The notes under the pieces were generated by a model. That model had not been told where the DNA came from, did not search any database, and was given only the letters and a program-made list of their open reading frames with translations. From CAZSWR01 sp964610885 (GTDB lineage: Bacteria > Bacteroidota > Ignavibacteria > Kapaibacteriales > UBA2268), in assembly GCA_964610885.1 (NCBI GenBank), contig CAZSWR010000032.1, positions 1 through 33,189 of the forward strand: 33,189 nucleotides of DNA, given 5' to 3'. Of this stretch, positions 26,752-33,189 are shown piece after piece. The translations under genes and the position numbers were made by a program. Positions within the stretch are counted from its first letter, which is position 1; each line of letters opens with the position of its first letter.

Positions 26752-27077
26752 ATCGATCGTTTCAATTGGTTTAACTTCAATGCAAATTACGAAATCAATA
26801 TTCAATTGTTGCAAAAAATTAATAATTCACGGCCAATCGACGAAACGTGTATTCGCTAAATACGTATTCGCAAAAGCTTTAGGGCGGGTTCGTTTGATCT
26901 GAATCGAATAATAGTATCGCTTCGAATAACATAAAGTTCATTTTTTTATTTATCAAAAACCGTATTGATGTGTTAATATATGTAAGCGAAGTGTTATTTC
27001 GCCAGGTTTAATTGTGTCAGTAGTTGTTTGAAATACTATCAAAGTTTTCCACTTGATGAAAAAAATAAAATAATCTT

Positions 27078-27108
27078 TTTGTAAAATACATTTTTCGGAT
27101 TAACTTTG
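27078..27108 (+). promoter_or_regulatory. Bacteroidota-type promoter of the membrane protein gene
   Basis: TTTG (27078-27081) and TAACTTTG (27101-27108) are 19 bases apart, a full match to the TTTG/TANNTTTG form. The start codon is 110 bases downstream, so a long 5' leader is implied. Confidence 0.6.
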
Positions 27109-27218
27109 TAATATCTGAAAGAGTTGTTTAAACGGAATATTTAAACGGAATTTCAGATACTTAAATATTATTTGAATACGAAATAAAAGAAACATTTATA
27201 ATCTAACGGAGTTATGCT

Positions 27219-28556
27219 ATGACGGCAAAGAATTTAGCTCAATCCAAATCCAAAAAGTATAAGGTGCAACCACAACATATAGGCGTTTTCGCAATACTAG
27301 TGGTTGTGTTCTTTGTATTGTTCCAGTTCGTCGTGATTCCTTGGGGAGCCATGGAATTCGTCGTTTCGCTATTCAAGCCGGCAGGCGATAAAATGGATAA
27401 AATTGGCTTCGTGAAGTTCAATGGAAACGTTTATGCCTCCACCAGCCCTCAGAAAGAAAAAGAATTGGGCCAGGGCAATGTCGAAGTTGCCAAGGACCTG
27501 ATCAATAAAGAATATATCTTCGATTTCTCCTTCATCGAAAGAAACGAACCCCAACACGGCTACGTGAAAGGAAGATTCGAATGGTATGCTAAATCCGAAG
27601 TACTCGGCGAGAATGCAATTATCCTCGAGCCTTGGATCGGTTTTACGATTCTTGCTACAGTTTTCGGCATCGTTTGTTCGGTGCTCTGCACCATCGTGAT
27701 ACCCTCGAGCATTGGCTTCATTGCGCTTCTCTTCGACCGGCAGATCGACAATACAAAGATCAAAATTCGTCTCCAGACGGACTTCTCCGAAGACATCGTT
27801 GACCTGCTCTGTATGCCGGACGACAAACTTCGGCTGAAGGAAGCCGCCGAAGTCGAAGGCTATTTCCGTACCATCTGGGATAGGATCATGACCGATACCG
27901 AAGGTAGAAAGGCCAATCTCCGCTTCGAACAATACTTCAATCGCGACGTGGATCTCGTGGCCTTCCGTAAGGAAATGGACGCAAAAATCAAAGAATACTT
28001 CTCCGATTTCGTGCTTAAAGAGATCGAAGATACACGCGGCGGACTCGAATGGCACTCGAACCATCTCTTGGTCTTCAAAGGAATGCGCCTCTATATGGCC
28101 CACCACTTCACAGAGAAATACTCGAACAACGTTACCGGTATGGCATACGGCGGTGCTGCTATTCTGATCGTCGCCGTCGGTATCCGCGGCCTCAAGTTCA
28201 TCCCTGCAACGAAACCTTCGTTCATCTTGCTCTCGATCACACTCGAATTCTCCATGCTTCTCCTTATGGCTATCACTCTTATCTACACCGAAGAAGAAGA
28301 ACGTATGGACAAAATGCTAAAGAAAATGGAAGATGCCAACCGCAATCAGTTGGACGTCCTTCGCGATTCGAAACAAGACATGCACCTTCTGGCAAATGCT
28401 CTCGTCGGCCAAACATCCGACATCATCAAACAAAGAGTCGAAAAAGCTATCTCCGAGTTTATGACAAGCGACGACAAAGTCAAAGGCGAAATTGCTCGCC
28501 AAATTGGCGACAAAGTGCTCACCGGCCTTCGCGGCGCTTTCAACGAACAGAGATAA
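27219..28556 (+). CDS. Conserved-looking membrane protein, function unknown
   Basis: This encodes 445 residues and has a good ribosome site (GGAG). Predicted helices are at about 21-40, 138-172 (possibly two), 307-324 and 334-356. A soluble domain lies between helices 1 and 2 (about 55-135), a larger mostly helical one at 175-305 with many charged residues, and a C-terminal cytoplasmic helix or coiled coil at about 357-445 (EEEERMDKMLKKMEDA). No catalytic motif or known family is recognised. The gene has its own promoter and terminator, so it stands alone. Codon use is G+C-rich like ileS, suggesting a resident gene and not a recent arrival. Confidence 0.8.
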   Translation: MTAKNLAQSKSKKYKVQPQHIGVFAILVVVFFVLFQFVVIPWGAMEFVVSLFKPAGDKMDKIGFVKFNGNVYASTSPQKEKELGQGNVEVAKDLINKEYIFDFSFIERNEPQHGYVKGRFEWYAKSEVLGENAIILEPWIGFTILATVFGIVCSVLCTIVIPSSIGFIALLFDRQIDNTKIKIRLQTDFSEDIVDLLCMPDDKLRLKEAAEVEGYFRTIWDRIMTDTEGRKANLRFEQYFNRDVDLVAFRKEMDAKIKEYFSDFVLKEIEDTRGGLEWHSNHLLVFKGMRLYMAHHFTEKYSNNVTGMAYGGAAILIVAVGIRGLKFIPATKPSFILLSITLEFSMLLLMAITLIYTEEEERMDKMLKKMEDANRNQLDVLRDSKQDMHLLANALVGQTSDIIKQRVEKAISEFMTSDDKVKGEIARQIGDKVLTGLRGAFNEQR

Positions 28557-28581
28557 TTTATCTTCGGTTCAAGACATTTAC

Positions 28582-28618
28582 AAACCCGTTTCATCGATTG
28601 AGACGGGTTTTGTTTTTT
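28582..28618 (+). terminator. Terminator of the membrane protein gene
   Basis: AAACCCGT (28582-28589) pairs with ACGGGTTT (28603-28610) and is followed by TGTTTTTT. The T-run overlaps the minus-33 element of the next promoter. Confidence 0.85.
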
Positions 28619-28646
28619 GATAAACGCTACAAATTTTGTAATTTTG
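28616..28646 (+). promoter_or_regulatory. Bacteroidota-type promoter of rmlB
   Basis: TTTG (28616-28619) and TAATTTTG (28639-28646) are exactly 19 bases apart, and the start codon follows 38 bases later. It overlaps the end of the preceding terminator. Confidence 0.65.
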
Positions 28647-28684
28647 GGCTTAGGTGATAATTATTAATTATTCGGTCTTTATTA

Positions 28685-29698
28685 ATGAATAAGAAAACAA
28701 TATTAGTTACGGGCGGAGCAGGGTTCATTGGAAGCAATTTTATTAAACTTGCGCTCGCGACCGAAAGATATAAAATTGTGAACCTCGACGCGCTGACCTA
28801 CGCCGGCAACCTCGAGAATCTTCGCATCGAAGAACAACATCCTGATTATACATTTTGGAAAGGTCGGATTCAAGACAAAACCTTAGTTGCTGATTTATGC
28901 TCAGAGTTCTCGTTCGATGGGATCATCAATTTCGCTGCAGAATCCCACGTGGACCGCTCGATTGATTCCGCCGCGCCATTCGTCGATACGAACATTGGCG
29001 GCACTCTGAACCTCTTGGAATGCGCAAAAAACGCCAAGGTTCCACGCTTCCTTCAGGTTTCGACCGACGAAGTCTATGGCAGCCTTGGGCCTGTCGGTAA
29101 ATTTTCCGAATCGACGCCAATCGACCCCAAATCGCCTTACTCGGCCTCGAAAGCCTCTAGCGACCATTTGGTGTCTGCATTCGTCAATACCTATGGCTTT
29201 CCAGCTCTGATTACAAGGTGCTCGAACAATTATGGCGCCTACCAATTTCCCGAAAAACTGATCCCTTTGGTGATACTTAATGCGCTCGACGGCAAATCAA
29301 TACCGGTCTATGGCGACGGACTGAACGTGCGGGACTGGATCTTCGTGCTGGACCATTGCTCTGCAATTCTCGATGTCTTCGAGAAAGGCAAGCTCGGCTC
29401 GGTGTACAATGTGGGCGCAGACGAAGAGAAAACAAATATCGAAATCATCAAAAGGATTCTCTCGGAATTGGGCAAATCAGAGAATCTGATCACATACGTC
29501 AAGGATAGGCCCGGCCACGACAGAAGATACGCCATGGATTCCTCGAAAATCCAAACTGAACTGGGATGGATGCCCAAGGTTGATTTCAACAAAGGAATTA
29601 AACAGACAATTGATTGGTACCTCGAGAATCCAGAATGGTGCTCAAACGTCCGAAATGGCTCGTATATGGAATACTACCACAAACAGTACGGCGAATAG
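28685..29698 (+). CDS. rmlB: dTDP-glucose 4,6-dehydratase
   Basis: This cytoplasmic enzyme converts dTDP-glucose to dTDP-4-keto-6-deoxyglucose, the second step towards dTDP-rhamnose and other deoxysugars for surface polysaccharide. It has 337 residues, the normal length. Seen are the NAD-binding GGAGFIG (10-16), the catalytic STDEVYG block (126-132, with D128-E129), the active-site tyrosine and lysine YSASK (152-156), and TRCSNNYGAYQFPEKLIP. The other rml genes (rmlA, rmlC, rmlD) are not beside it, unlike in most clusters, so the pathway is probably scattered in this genome. It has its own promoter. Confidence 0.93.
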   Translation: MNKKTILVTGGAGFIGSNFIKLALATERYKIVNLDALTYAGNLENLRIEEQHPDYTFWKGRIQDKTLVADLCSEFSFDGIINFAAESHVDRSIDSAAPFVDTNIGGTLNLLECAKNAKVPRFLQVSTDEVYGSLGPVGKFSESTPIDPKSPYSASKASSDHLVSAFVNTYGFPALITRCSNNYGAYQFPEKLIPLVILNALDGKSIPVYGDGLNVRDWIFVLDHCSAILDVFEKGKLGSVYNVGADEEKTNIEIIKRILSELGKSENLITYVKDRPGHDRRYAMDSSKIQTELGWMPKVDFNKGIKQTIDWYLENPEWCSNVRNGSYMEYYHKQYGE

Positions 29699-29811
29699 AC
29701 TACCAACGGGAGTATGACATTAAAAAAGTGGCATTCGCATCTTATCTATTTTTTTAAAAGGCGCAAGTCTCAAATACCATAATAAGCGAGTTGTCATAAT
29801 CAAATTTGTAT

Positions 29812-29985
29812 ATACCGCGCGAGCGGTTGTTGTATTGTAGCTATATGTTGAATTCTCAGGATTTATTTCGCGTAGCGAATGTTTATATGTCCGGTCGATT
29901 TCTTCCACTATTCATATAACAACTGCTACGCGGTATAACTTACACAAGACAAACAACTTCAACAAGAAAACTTCTGCTTCGCGGT
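29812..29985. repeat. Mosaic palindromic repeat, copy C
   Basis: The modules are ATACCGCGCGAGCGGTTGTT (29812), TGTTGAATT, ATTTCGCGTAGCGAATGTTT (29864), CATATAACAACTGCTACGCG (29913) and a degenerate last module CTTCTGCTTCGCGGTATTA (29970). The order matches copy B (3942-4125). No gene is present in 29699-30133 apart from this repeat, one AACCTTCC palindrome and one perfect palindrome. Confidence 0.75.
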
Positions 29986-30047
29986 ATTATGTAATTGTTA
30001 CTTTTGGGGGAAGGCTCTTAGCCTTGAGTAATTGGATAACTGCCACT

Positions 30048-30062
30048 AACCTTCCGAAGGTT
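30048..30062. repeat. AACCTTCCGAAGGTT palindrome
   Basis: This is the fourth full copy, in the reverse orientation to 10281-10295. Confidence 0.65.
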
Positions 30063-30095
30063 AATGGCTCAGTTGTTGGGGGTCCATATATTTTG

Positions 30096-30123
30096 GTAGG
30101 GGTTCAAAATTTTGAACCCCTAC
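30096..30123. terminator. Perfect 28-bp palindrome downstream of peptidase gene
   Basis: GTAGGGGTTCAAAA is followed directly by its exact reverse complement. It begins 10 bases beyond the stop codon of the minus-strand peptidase gene, so it may end that transcript, though it lacks a long T-run. It shares GTAG/CTAC ends with 113-138 and 32001-32032. Confidence 0.55.
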
Positions 30124-30133
30124 ATATATTGTA

Positions 30134-31864
30134 CTATTTCATAATAATACACTTGCCGGCTGTGGTTGCGTTCACAGTTTTGAGCAAAATGTAATAAACT
30201 CCATTTGGTAGGCCGGAAGCGTCGATTTTCGTTTCCGACCAGCCTGCCGGATACATCCCTTCGGCGATGGGGCAGACAGTGTTGCCTAATTCATCGATCA
30301 GAGTAAGTCTGGCCCACGATGGCGCGGACAGCCTGAAACTGATCGCAGAAGCGCTGCTGACAGGATTGGGGACGCATTCGCCCAGGATCGGGAAATTCTC
30401 TGAATGGCAATTATCCTCGGCGCTAACAAGCGAAGACAGGTAATTGACAGCGTATTCAACTTCTGGGTCTCCGCCCTCCAGGCAAAGGCGATCCATTGTT
30501 TGGTCGTTTATCGGTACTCTGATGTCCGGTACCACTCCGCCGGAGAAACTGGAATCGCTGTCCAGCTGGATCTGAAAATTCTTATCGAGAGAAACGCCGT
30601 AAGGATACCGGAAATACAGGTCGCCAGGCGCTGCGAACAAATAGTGCTCGATGCCGACCAAAGCGAACGAAGCATGGGTGCCATAGAAACTGATAGTTTT
30701 GCATTTGGGCAGTTTGCGTAGCATCATCGGTGGGCCTTCGCCCGAACTAATATTTTTCGGCCCGACCAGAATTGCCAAAGGCTTCGAGAAGTTTATGCCT
30801 TGCGGTTCGATGTGGACAGTACCTTGGGGATACTTCGGGTTGGTAACAAAATCCAATGTAGATGTGTTCAGGTGGCCAACGTCGTAGGGCATGGCCTCGA
30901 GCGAATCGTCATCGGGATTGTAATAAGCCAATTGTTCGTAGAATACAGTGTCGGTATAGAAGAAACCACAGATGGCAGCTGCCAGCGCGTCCATTCCTCC
31001 GTAATTCATTCGAAGGTCCAGCACCAAGCCGTTTGCGCCGGCTTCGTTGAATTGAATAATTGCATTTCGAAAATCTGTGTAGAGTTTCCGGTAAGTAATT
31101 GAATCGCCGTAGAAGCTGGTAACCTTGATGTAGCCAATATTGCCGGGCAGAAGGGCGGATGAAACGTCTTCGCCGGGAGTGTAGATTGGCATTTGCGAGG
31201 TTTGGTTGTATGTGAAATAGTTGTCATCGACGGCGGTGAGTTCGACTGTGGACGGTTCCTGCGCATTTCGATTGAGGAATTTAATCGTCATAGCAGATCC
31301 AATGGGAGCGCGGCCGATGAATCTGCATTGGTTGATCATCCGAGCTTCGGCTGTGGCCGGTACCAATTCTGCCCATGCAGTTGGAACGGATTCTATGGCC
31401 GATTTGGCGGGCAATCCGTTTATTTCAATTATTTCGGCTCCGTAGCGCATCCCGGCCGTAAAGGCAGGGGAGAGGGCGTCTATCAAATTGACAATGAACC
31501 GGCCATCGTCATGCTTTAGCAGGCAAAAGCCATAGCTTCCGCCGATTTGCCTTTTCATTGCTTCGGCGCGAATCCCTGCCCAACCATGGCGGATATTCAC
31601 GTGGCCGTCCCGGGAGGCGTCGGCGTAATCCATAAGTACTGAATAAAATGCGACAGAATCATTTCTCTCCGAGGCCGACTGCACTCTGGGCAAGAGAGCA
31701 GAATGGAGCGAATCCCATCGAATGGCCTTCCATTTTCCCATTGGGTAGTTGGCCGAAAAGCTTTGATGCAACGAATCGAACGCGCGCAGGAAGTCATTGG
31801 CCTGCGATACCGAAATTGCCGAAATAAATAATGCGATAGAAATAAGTATTGGTGCTTTTCTCAT
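30134..31864 (-). CDS. S41-family peptidase-like secreted protein with T9SS tail
   Basis: This encodes 576 residues from the ATG at 31864; a TTG start eight codons earlier is less likely. A signal peptide (MRKAPILISIALFISAISVS) is followed by a helical region, a PDZ-like segment (DALSPAFTAGMRYGAEIIEI at about 130-150) and an S41/tail-specific protease core (GYIKVTSFYGD, GLVLDLRMNYGG). The likely nucleophile serine is in GPKNISSGE, at about 370. The last about 75 residues are a T9SS type A sorting domain (VPNPVSSASAISF ... VYYILLKT ... IIMK). It is an exported peptidase; the substrate is unknown. Whether the full catalytic dyad is intact cannot be settled by eye. Confidence 0.8.
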   Translation of the reverse strand: MRKAPILISIALFISAISVSQANDFLRAFDSLHQSFSANYPMGKWKAIRWDSLHSALLPRVQSASERNDSVAFYSVLMDYADASRDGHVNIRHGWAGIRAEAMKRQIGGSYGFCLLKHDDGRFIVNLIDALSPAFTAGMRYGAEIIEINGLPAKSAIESVPTAWAELVPATAEARMINQCRFIGRAPIGSAMTIKFLNRNAQEPSTVELTAVDDNYFTYNQTSQMPIYTPGEDVSSALLPGNIGYIKVTSFYGDSITYRKLYTDFRNAIIQFNEAGANGLVLDLRMNYGGMDALAAAICGFFYTDTVFYEQLAYYNPDDDSLEAMPYDVGHLNTSTLDFVTNPKYPQGTVHIEPQGINFSKPLAILVGPKNISSGEGPPMMLRKLPKCKTISFYGTHASFALVGIEHYLFAAPGDLYFRYPYGVSLDKNFQIQLDSDSSFSGGVVPDIRVPINDQTMDRLCLEGGDPEVEYAVNYLSSLVSAEDNCHSENFPILGECVPNPVSSASAISFRLSAPSWARLTLIDELGNTVCPIAEGMYPAGWSETKIDASGLPNGVYYILLKTVNATTAGKCIIMK

Positions 31865-32000
31865 AATCGTGCCTTGCCTTAGATTCAATCAAGTATATAA
31901 AGAAAATCATTTTCAAATAAAACAACCGTGTTCGAGTATTAACGTCGATACACAATGAATATTTTCTGGTAAGTCGGGGTTGGCAATAATTGTTGTAGAG

Positions 32001-32032
32001 CTGTAGAGCCAAGGCATGCCTTGGCTCTACAG
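32001..32032. repeat. Perfect 32-bp palindrome
   Basis: CTGTAGAGCCAAGGCA is followed by its exact reverse complement with no spacer. It lies in the 275-base gap between the minus-strand peptidase and CDGSH genes, downstream of the CDGSH terminator. It may be a dispersed palindromic element. Confidence 0.7.
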
Positions 32033-32075
32033 ATTATCCAATCTACAACATGATTCTTCCGCTATAAAAGAATAT

Positions 32076-32113
32076 GAAAAAAGTCATACTGCTGTTTTGG
32101 TCGGCAGTATGAC
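32076..32113 (-). terminator. Terminator of the CDGSH gene
   Basis: GTCATACTGC (32083-32092) pairs with GCAGTATGAC (32104-32113), followed on the minus strand by six T residues. It lies 27 bases beyond the stop codon. Confidence 0.8.
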
Positions 32114-32139
32114 AAATTCGTGAGCGGATACTTTTGGGG

Positions 32140-32376
32140 TTAAAGTGTCTTATGCGTGCCGTCGCAGTACGGGGCATTTTTGGTGTGTTTGCAGCCGCAG
32201 ATGTGGACTGACTTTGCTTCCGTTAGTTCGAATTTCACAGGAACGAATTCCGATCCTTTGTGCGAGCCGTCGCAGAAGGGTTGGTTCGCGGAATGCCCAC
32301 AGGCGCAATACCAATATGTGCCCGGTTCGAGATCAGCTTGGTATGGAGCTTTTTGTGCGATATGAGGTTCAGCCAT
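32140..32376 (-). CDS. Dual CDGSH iron-sulfur domain protein
   Basis: This encodes a 78-residue cytoplasmic protein from the ATG at 32376 (AAAGGT upstream); the 12-codon upstream extension is rejected. It has two CDGSH motifs, each with three cysteines and one histidine that bind a [2Fe-2S] cluster: C24-C26-C35-H39 (CACGHSANQPFCDGSH) and C60-C62-C71-H75 (CGCKHTKNAPYCDGTH). Bacterial proteins of this size and layout are mitoNEET-like redox or cluster-transfer proteins. No partner gene is adjacent. Confidence 0.92.
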   Translation of the reverse strand: MAEPHIAQKAPYQADLEPGTYWYCACGHSANQPFCDGSHKGSEFVPVKFELTEAKSVHICGCKHTKNAPYCDGTHKTL

Positions 32377-32520
32377 AATAATACCTTTTTCAAAATGTAT
32401 TACAAACAACAAATCGAACGATTCACAAAATCACTTATTGCAAAAATGGGAAAAAATGCAAAAGGAAATAATTTCAGATAATCGGGAATGAAGAAATTTT
32501 GTAACCTAAACGGCTATTCG

Positions 32521-32769
32521 GTTGTCTGTATCAATAAGACGACAGGCAACGGAGGCCAACCTTCCGGCCGCACGAGAAGTGGAGGAACCGGAGCCGAGAG
32601 TTCATTGAAGCAATTCCTGTGAGTAAGATCGTTTTCCGCAGGAAAAATAAACTGCCGAAGGGGTGTTCGAACCTTCAGCAGTTACTCAATCCAGGAGTTC
32701 TTTGAAGCAATTAATACTACGTTCTTTGATGGGAAAAGTTTCAACTTCCCCAAAAATTGTTTCAAAGAA
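32521..32769. other. Hairpin-rich non-coding stretch (possible structured RNA)
   Basis: Several hairpins follow one another: GTTGTCTGT/ACAGGCAAC (32521-32550), GGCC/GGCC (32554-32569), TTTTCC/GGAAAA (32632-32646), a 12-bp stem AACTGCCGAAGG/CCTTCAGCAGTT with one mismatch (32650-32683), and TTCTTTGA/TCAAAGAA with an inner GGGAA/TTCCC (32722-32769). The word TTGAAGCAATT is repeated at about 32605 and 32702. I do not recognise a known RNA family (not tRNA, tmRNA, RNase P or SRP by their key words). The remainder to 33189 has no supported gene. Confidence 0.4.
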
Positions 32770-33189
32770 TTCGTAATTCGATGCTAAAGGCAGTGCGGCA
32801 CGCAAGAATTGGGAAACAACAACGACCAACACATTTTTCGATTAGGGATCTGGTTCCGAAGGTTCAAGCAACAAAATCGGCAAAAATTCAGGTTCTTTGA
32901 CAATCGAATATCCACGAGGCAAGCATCTCAGCTTTGGCCGGTTGGTTATCAGACTATACGGTCTTGATAATAAATGGAAAAAGGGCTGCTTTCGCTTTTC
33001 AAGTTCGCAGAAAATAGTTTTCCACATTTTGCCCGCGGCATCGAAGTATCTAATTGATAAATAAATGCTTGTGGATTATTAACGGAACTTCATAAATCTC
33101 CCGTGTTTATTAAATCGAGCAAAAAGAAAAAAAGAGATGGAAAATTTTCTTTTTTTTCTTAGTTTTGGAGGTTGGAAATGGAAGATTTT

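Noticed and set aside
32650..32683. tRNA T-arm-like sequence (GTGTTCGAACC)
   Set aside because: No acceptor, D or anticodon arms can be built around it; it is the loop of a longer hairpin.
32842..33027. 61-codon frame on the minus strand
   Set aside because: No ribosome site or family match; its end overlaps a degenerate AACCTTC palindrome.

Overview
The window looks like a chromosomal segment of a Gram-negative bacterium from the Bacteroidota/Chlorobi/Ignavibacteria side of the FCB group; a Kapabacteria-like lineage is a plausible guess, not a proof. The reasons are C-terminal domains of the type IX secretion (T9SS) kind on secreted proteins, many lipoproteins, a TonB-receptor-like outer-membrane protein, YCF48/BNR-type propeller proteins, and promoters of the Bacteroidota form (TTTG, about 19 bp, TANNTTTG). 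Coding density is moderate. Gene bodies such as ileS and the barrel gene are much richer in G+C than the AT-rich intergenic DNA, which is full of palindromes.

Layout: 1-653 is a repeat-rich intergenic stretch. 654-1502 holds two tandem copies of a small lipoprotein. 1570-3534 (-) is a TonB-receptor-like barrel. 3535-4394 is a long gap with a second copy of the mosaic palindrome repeat and a 230-bp element with inverted ends. 4395-5444 (-) is a YVTN beta-propeller lipoprotein. 5567-8806 is isoleucyl-tRNA synthetase, of the long type 2 class, with a GIHH signature. 8926-10977 holds two secreted proteins of unknown function. 11496-17491 is a run of three surface proteins (one BNR propeller, two Pmp-like beta-helices), each ending in an almost identical IPTL-CTERM tail. 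17664-18073 is a HEPN remnant overlapping an intact MNT nucleotidyltransferase. 18224-19771 is apolipoprotein N-acyltransferase. 19832-22102 (-) is a BNR/YCF48-like protein with a T9SS tail. 22334-23284 is an Rpn-family PD-(D/E)XK nuclease with a heptad-repeat coiled coil. 23336-24361 (-) is a LamG lipoprotein. 24534-26751 (-) is a NatAB-like ABC exporter operon. 27219-28556 is an unrecognised four-helix membrane protein. 28685-29698 is dTDP-glucose 4,6-dehydratase. 29699-30133 carries the third mosaic repeat and a perfect palindrome. 30134-31864 (-) is an S41-like peptidase with a T9SS tail. 32140-32376 (-) is a dual CDGSH iron-sulfur protein. 32377-33189 has no convincing gene but many hairpins.

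How it fits together: most genes serve the cell envelope. Three export and anchoring routes are visible side by side: lipoprotein maturation (four lipobox proteins plus lnt), T9SS tails (three proteins) and IPTL-CTERM tails (three proteins). The sorting enzymes for the last two are not in the window. There is no single large operon; most genes are separated by their own terminators, and only the ABC pair and the HEPN/MNT remnant overlap. The strongest leads are the co-occurrence of the two sorting systems (including the same propeller type on both tails), the GIHH IleRS, the three mosaic palindromic repeats, and the decayed HEPN/MNT module.
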